Source: an uncultured Desulfobulbus sp.
Lineage (GTDB): Bacteria; Desulfobacterota; Desulfobulbia; Desulfobulbales; Desulfobulbaceae
Length of the DNA stretch: 6,764 nucleotides
Assembly: GCA_946539945.1 (NCBI GenBank)
Contig: CAMNHX010000090.1
Location: 1-6,764 of the forward strand
Direction: 5' to 3'
Shown here: piece after piece, positions 6,680 to 6,764 of the stretch
How the letters are laid out: every line of letters begins with the position of its first letter
How positions within the stretch are numbered: the first letter of the stretch is position 1
Program-made: the position numbers and the translations under genes
The notes under the pieces: generated by a model
The model's database searches: none
Told to the model about the DNA's origin: nothing
Seen by the model: only the letters and a program-made list of their open reading frames with translations

Positions 6680-6726
6680 GGAGAATCTTCCTGCGGCAGG
6701 TTGATCCCCTACTGTGTCTTTAGGGG
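6680..6726 (-). promoter_or_regulatory. Two mutually exclusive hairpins upstream of rdgC
   Basis: In the sense strand, CCCCTA (6726-6721) can pair with TAGGGG (6711-6706) around a 9-base loop. The same GGGG can instead pair with CTCC at 6680-6683, in a longer imperfect hairpin (6709-6680) capped by CCTG/CAGG and containing an AA/AA internal loop. Using one fold removes the other. Neither is followed by a T-tract. In addition, CGCAGG (6695-6690) is complementary to CCTGCG (6658-6653), the 5' arm of the downstream terminator-like stem. Confidence 0.35.
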
Positions 6727-6727
6727 G

Positions 6728-6746
6728 TGTTTACACAAGTGTAACA
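6728..6746. promoter_or_regulatory. Operator-like palindrome at the right edge
   Basis: The plus strand reads TGTTTACACAAGTGTAACA, with a perfect core TTACAC-AA-GTGTAA at 6731-6744 (6-bp arms, 2-base centre). The size and symmetry fit a dimeric helix-turn-helix regulator. I do not recognise it as a Rex, Fnr, NrdR or LexA site. It overlaps the -35 element of the predicted plus-strand promoter. Confidence 0.45.
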
Positions 6747-6758
6747 TTCTGATAACAT
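6730..6758 (+). promoter_or_regulatory. Possible sigma70 promoter reading out of the window
   Basis: TTTACA (6730-6735, 5 of 6 to the -35 consensus) and TAACAT (6753-6758, 4 of 6 to -10) are separated by exactly 17 bases. Transcription would start just past the right edge, implying a divergent gene there. The -10 is weak and the gene is unseen. Confidence 0.35.
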
Positions 6759-6760
6759 TC
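6742..6760. repeat. 8-bp direct repeat with 11-bp period
   Basis: TAACATTC occurs at 6742-6749 and again at 6753-6760, one helical turn apart. Tandem half-sites with an 11-bp period are the usual target shape of OmpR/PhoB-type response regulators. The first copy overlaps the palindrome and the second overlaps the predicted plus-strand -10 element. Confidence 0.4.
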
Positions 6761-6764
6761 AAAA

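Noticed and set aside
1..6764. Defence system, mobile element, CRISPR array or tRNA
   Set aside because: No transposase, integrase, repeat-spacer pattern, terminal inverted repeats or tRNA-like sequence was seen. The genes look like stable chromosomal content of one compositional style.

Overview
The window is moderately GC-rich bacterial chromosome with every recognisable gene on the minus strand, so transcription runs from high to low coordinates. Gene content and protein style suggest a delta-type proteobacterium (Desulfobacterota), most likely of the Desulfovibrio group. The clues are metK directly followed by ahcY, a stand-alone gatB, a DUF2726 membrane protein and a short, about 200-residue, RdgC. 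The taxon is inferred from recognition only; no database search was possible. I see no tRNA, rRNA, CRISPR array, insertion sequence or phage gene.

Layout in transcription order. (1) 6764-6530 is a 235-bp gene-free upstream region rich in dyads: an operator-like palindrome with an 8-bp direct repeat and a possible plus-strand promoter at the right edge, then mutually exclusive hairpins and a terminator-like hairpin with a U-tract. (2) 6529-3774 holds three closely spaced genes: a short RdgC-family protein, a membrane-anchored TPR protein with 42-residue kinesin-light-chain-type repeats, and a 184-residue protein. By eye, the last resembles the C-terminal third of classical RdgC, which the short RdgC lacks. 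(3) 3773-3624 is a 150-bp gap with a plausible sigma70 promoter and an overlapping dyad. (4) 3623-1363 holds gatB, for tRNA-dependent amidotransfer, and a tightly coupled DUF2726 gene whose product joins a nuclease-fold-like domain to a membrane helix and a DUF4124-like tail. (5) 1291-1 holds metK and the first 23 codons of ahcY: synthesis of S-adenosylmethionine, then removal of its inhibitory product S-adenosylhomocysteine.

Most of the window is housekeeping. The part most worth pursuing is 3774-6764. RdgC appears to be split into two separately encoded pieces with a membrane-tethered TPR gene between them, behind a leader that could fold like an attenuator. Both ideas are inferences from reading the sequence, and each has a decisive test given in the findings.
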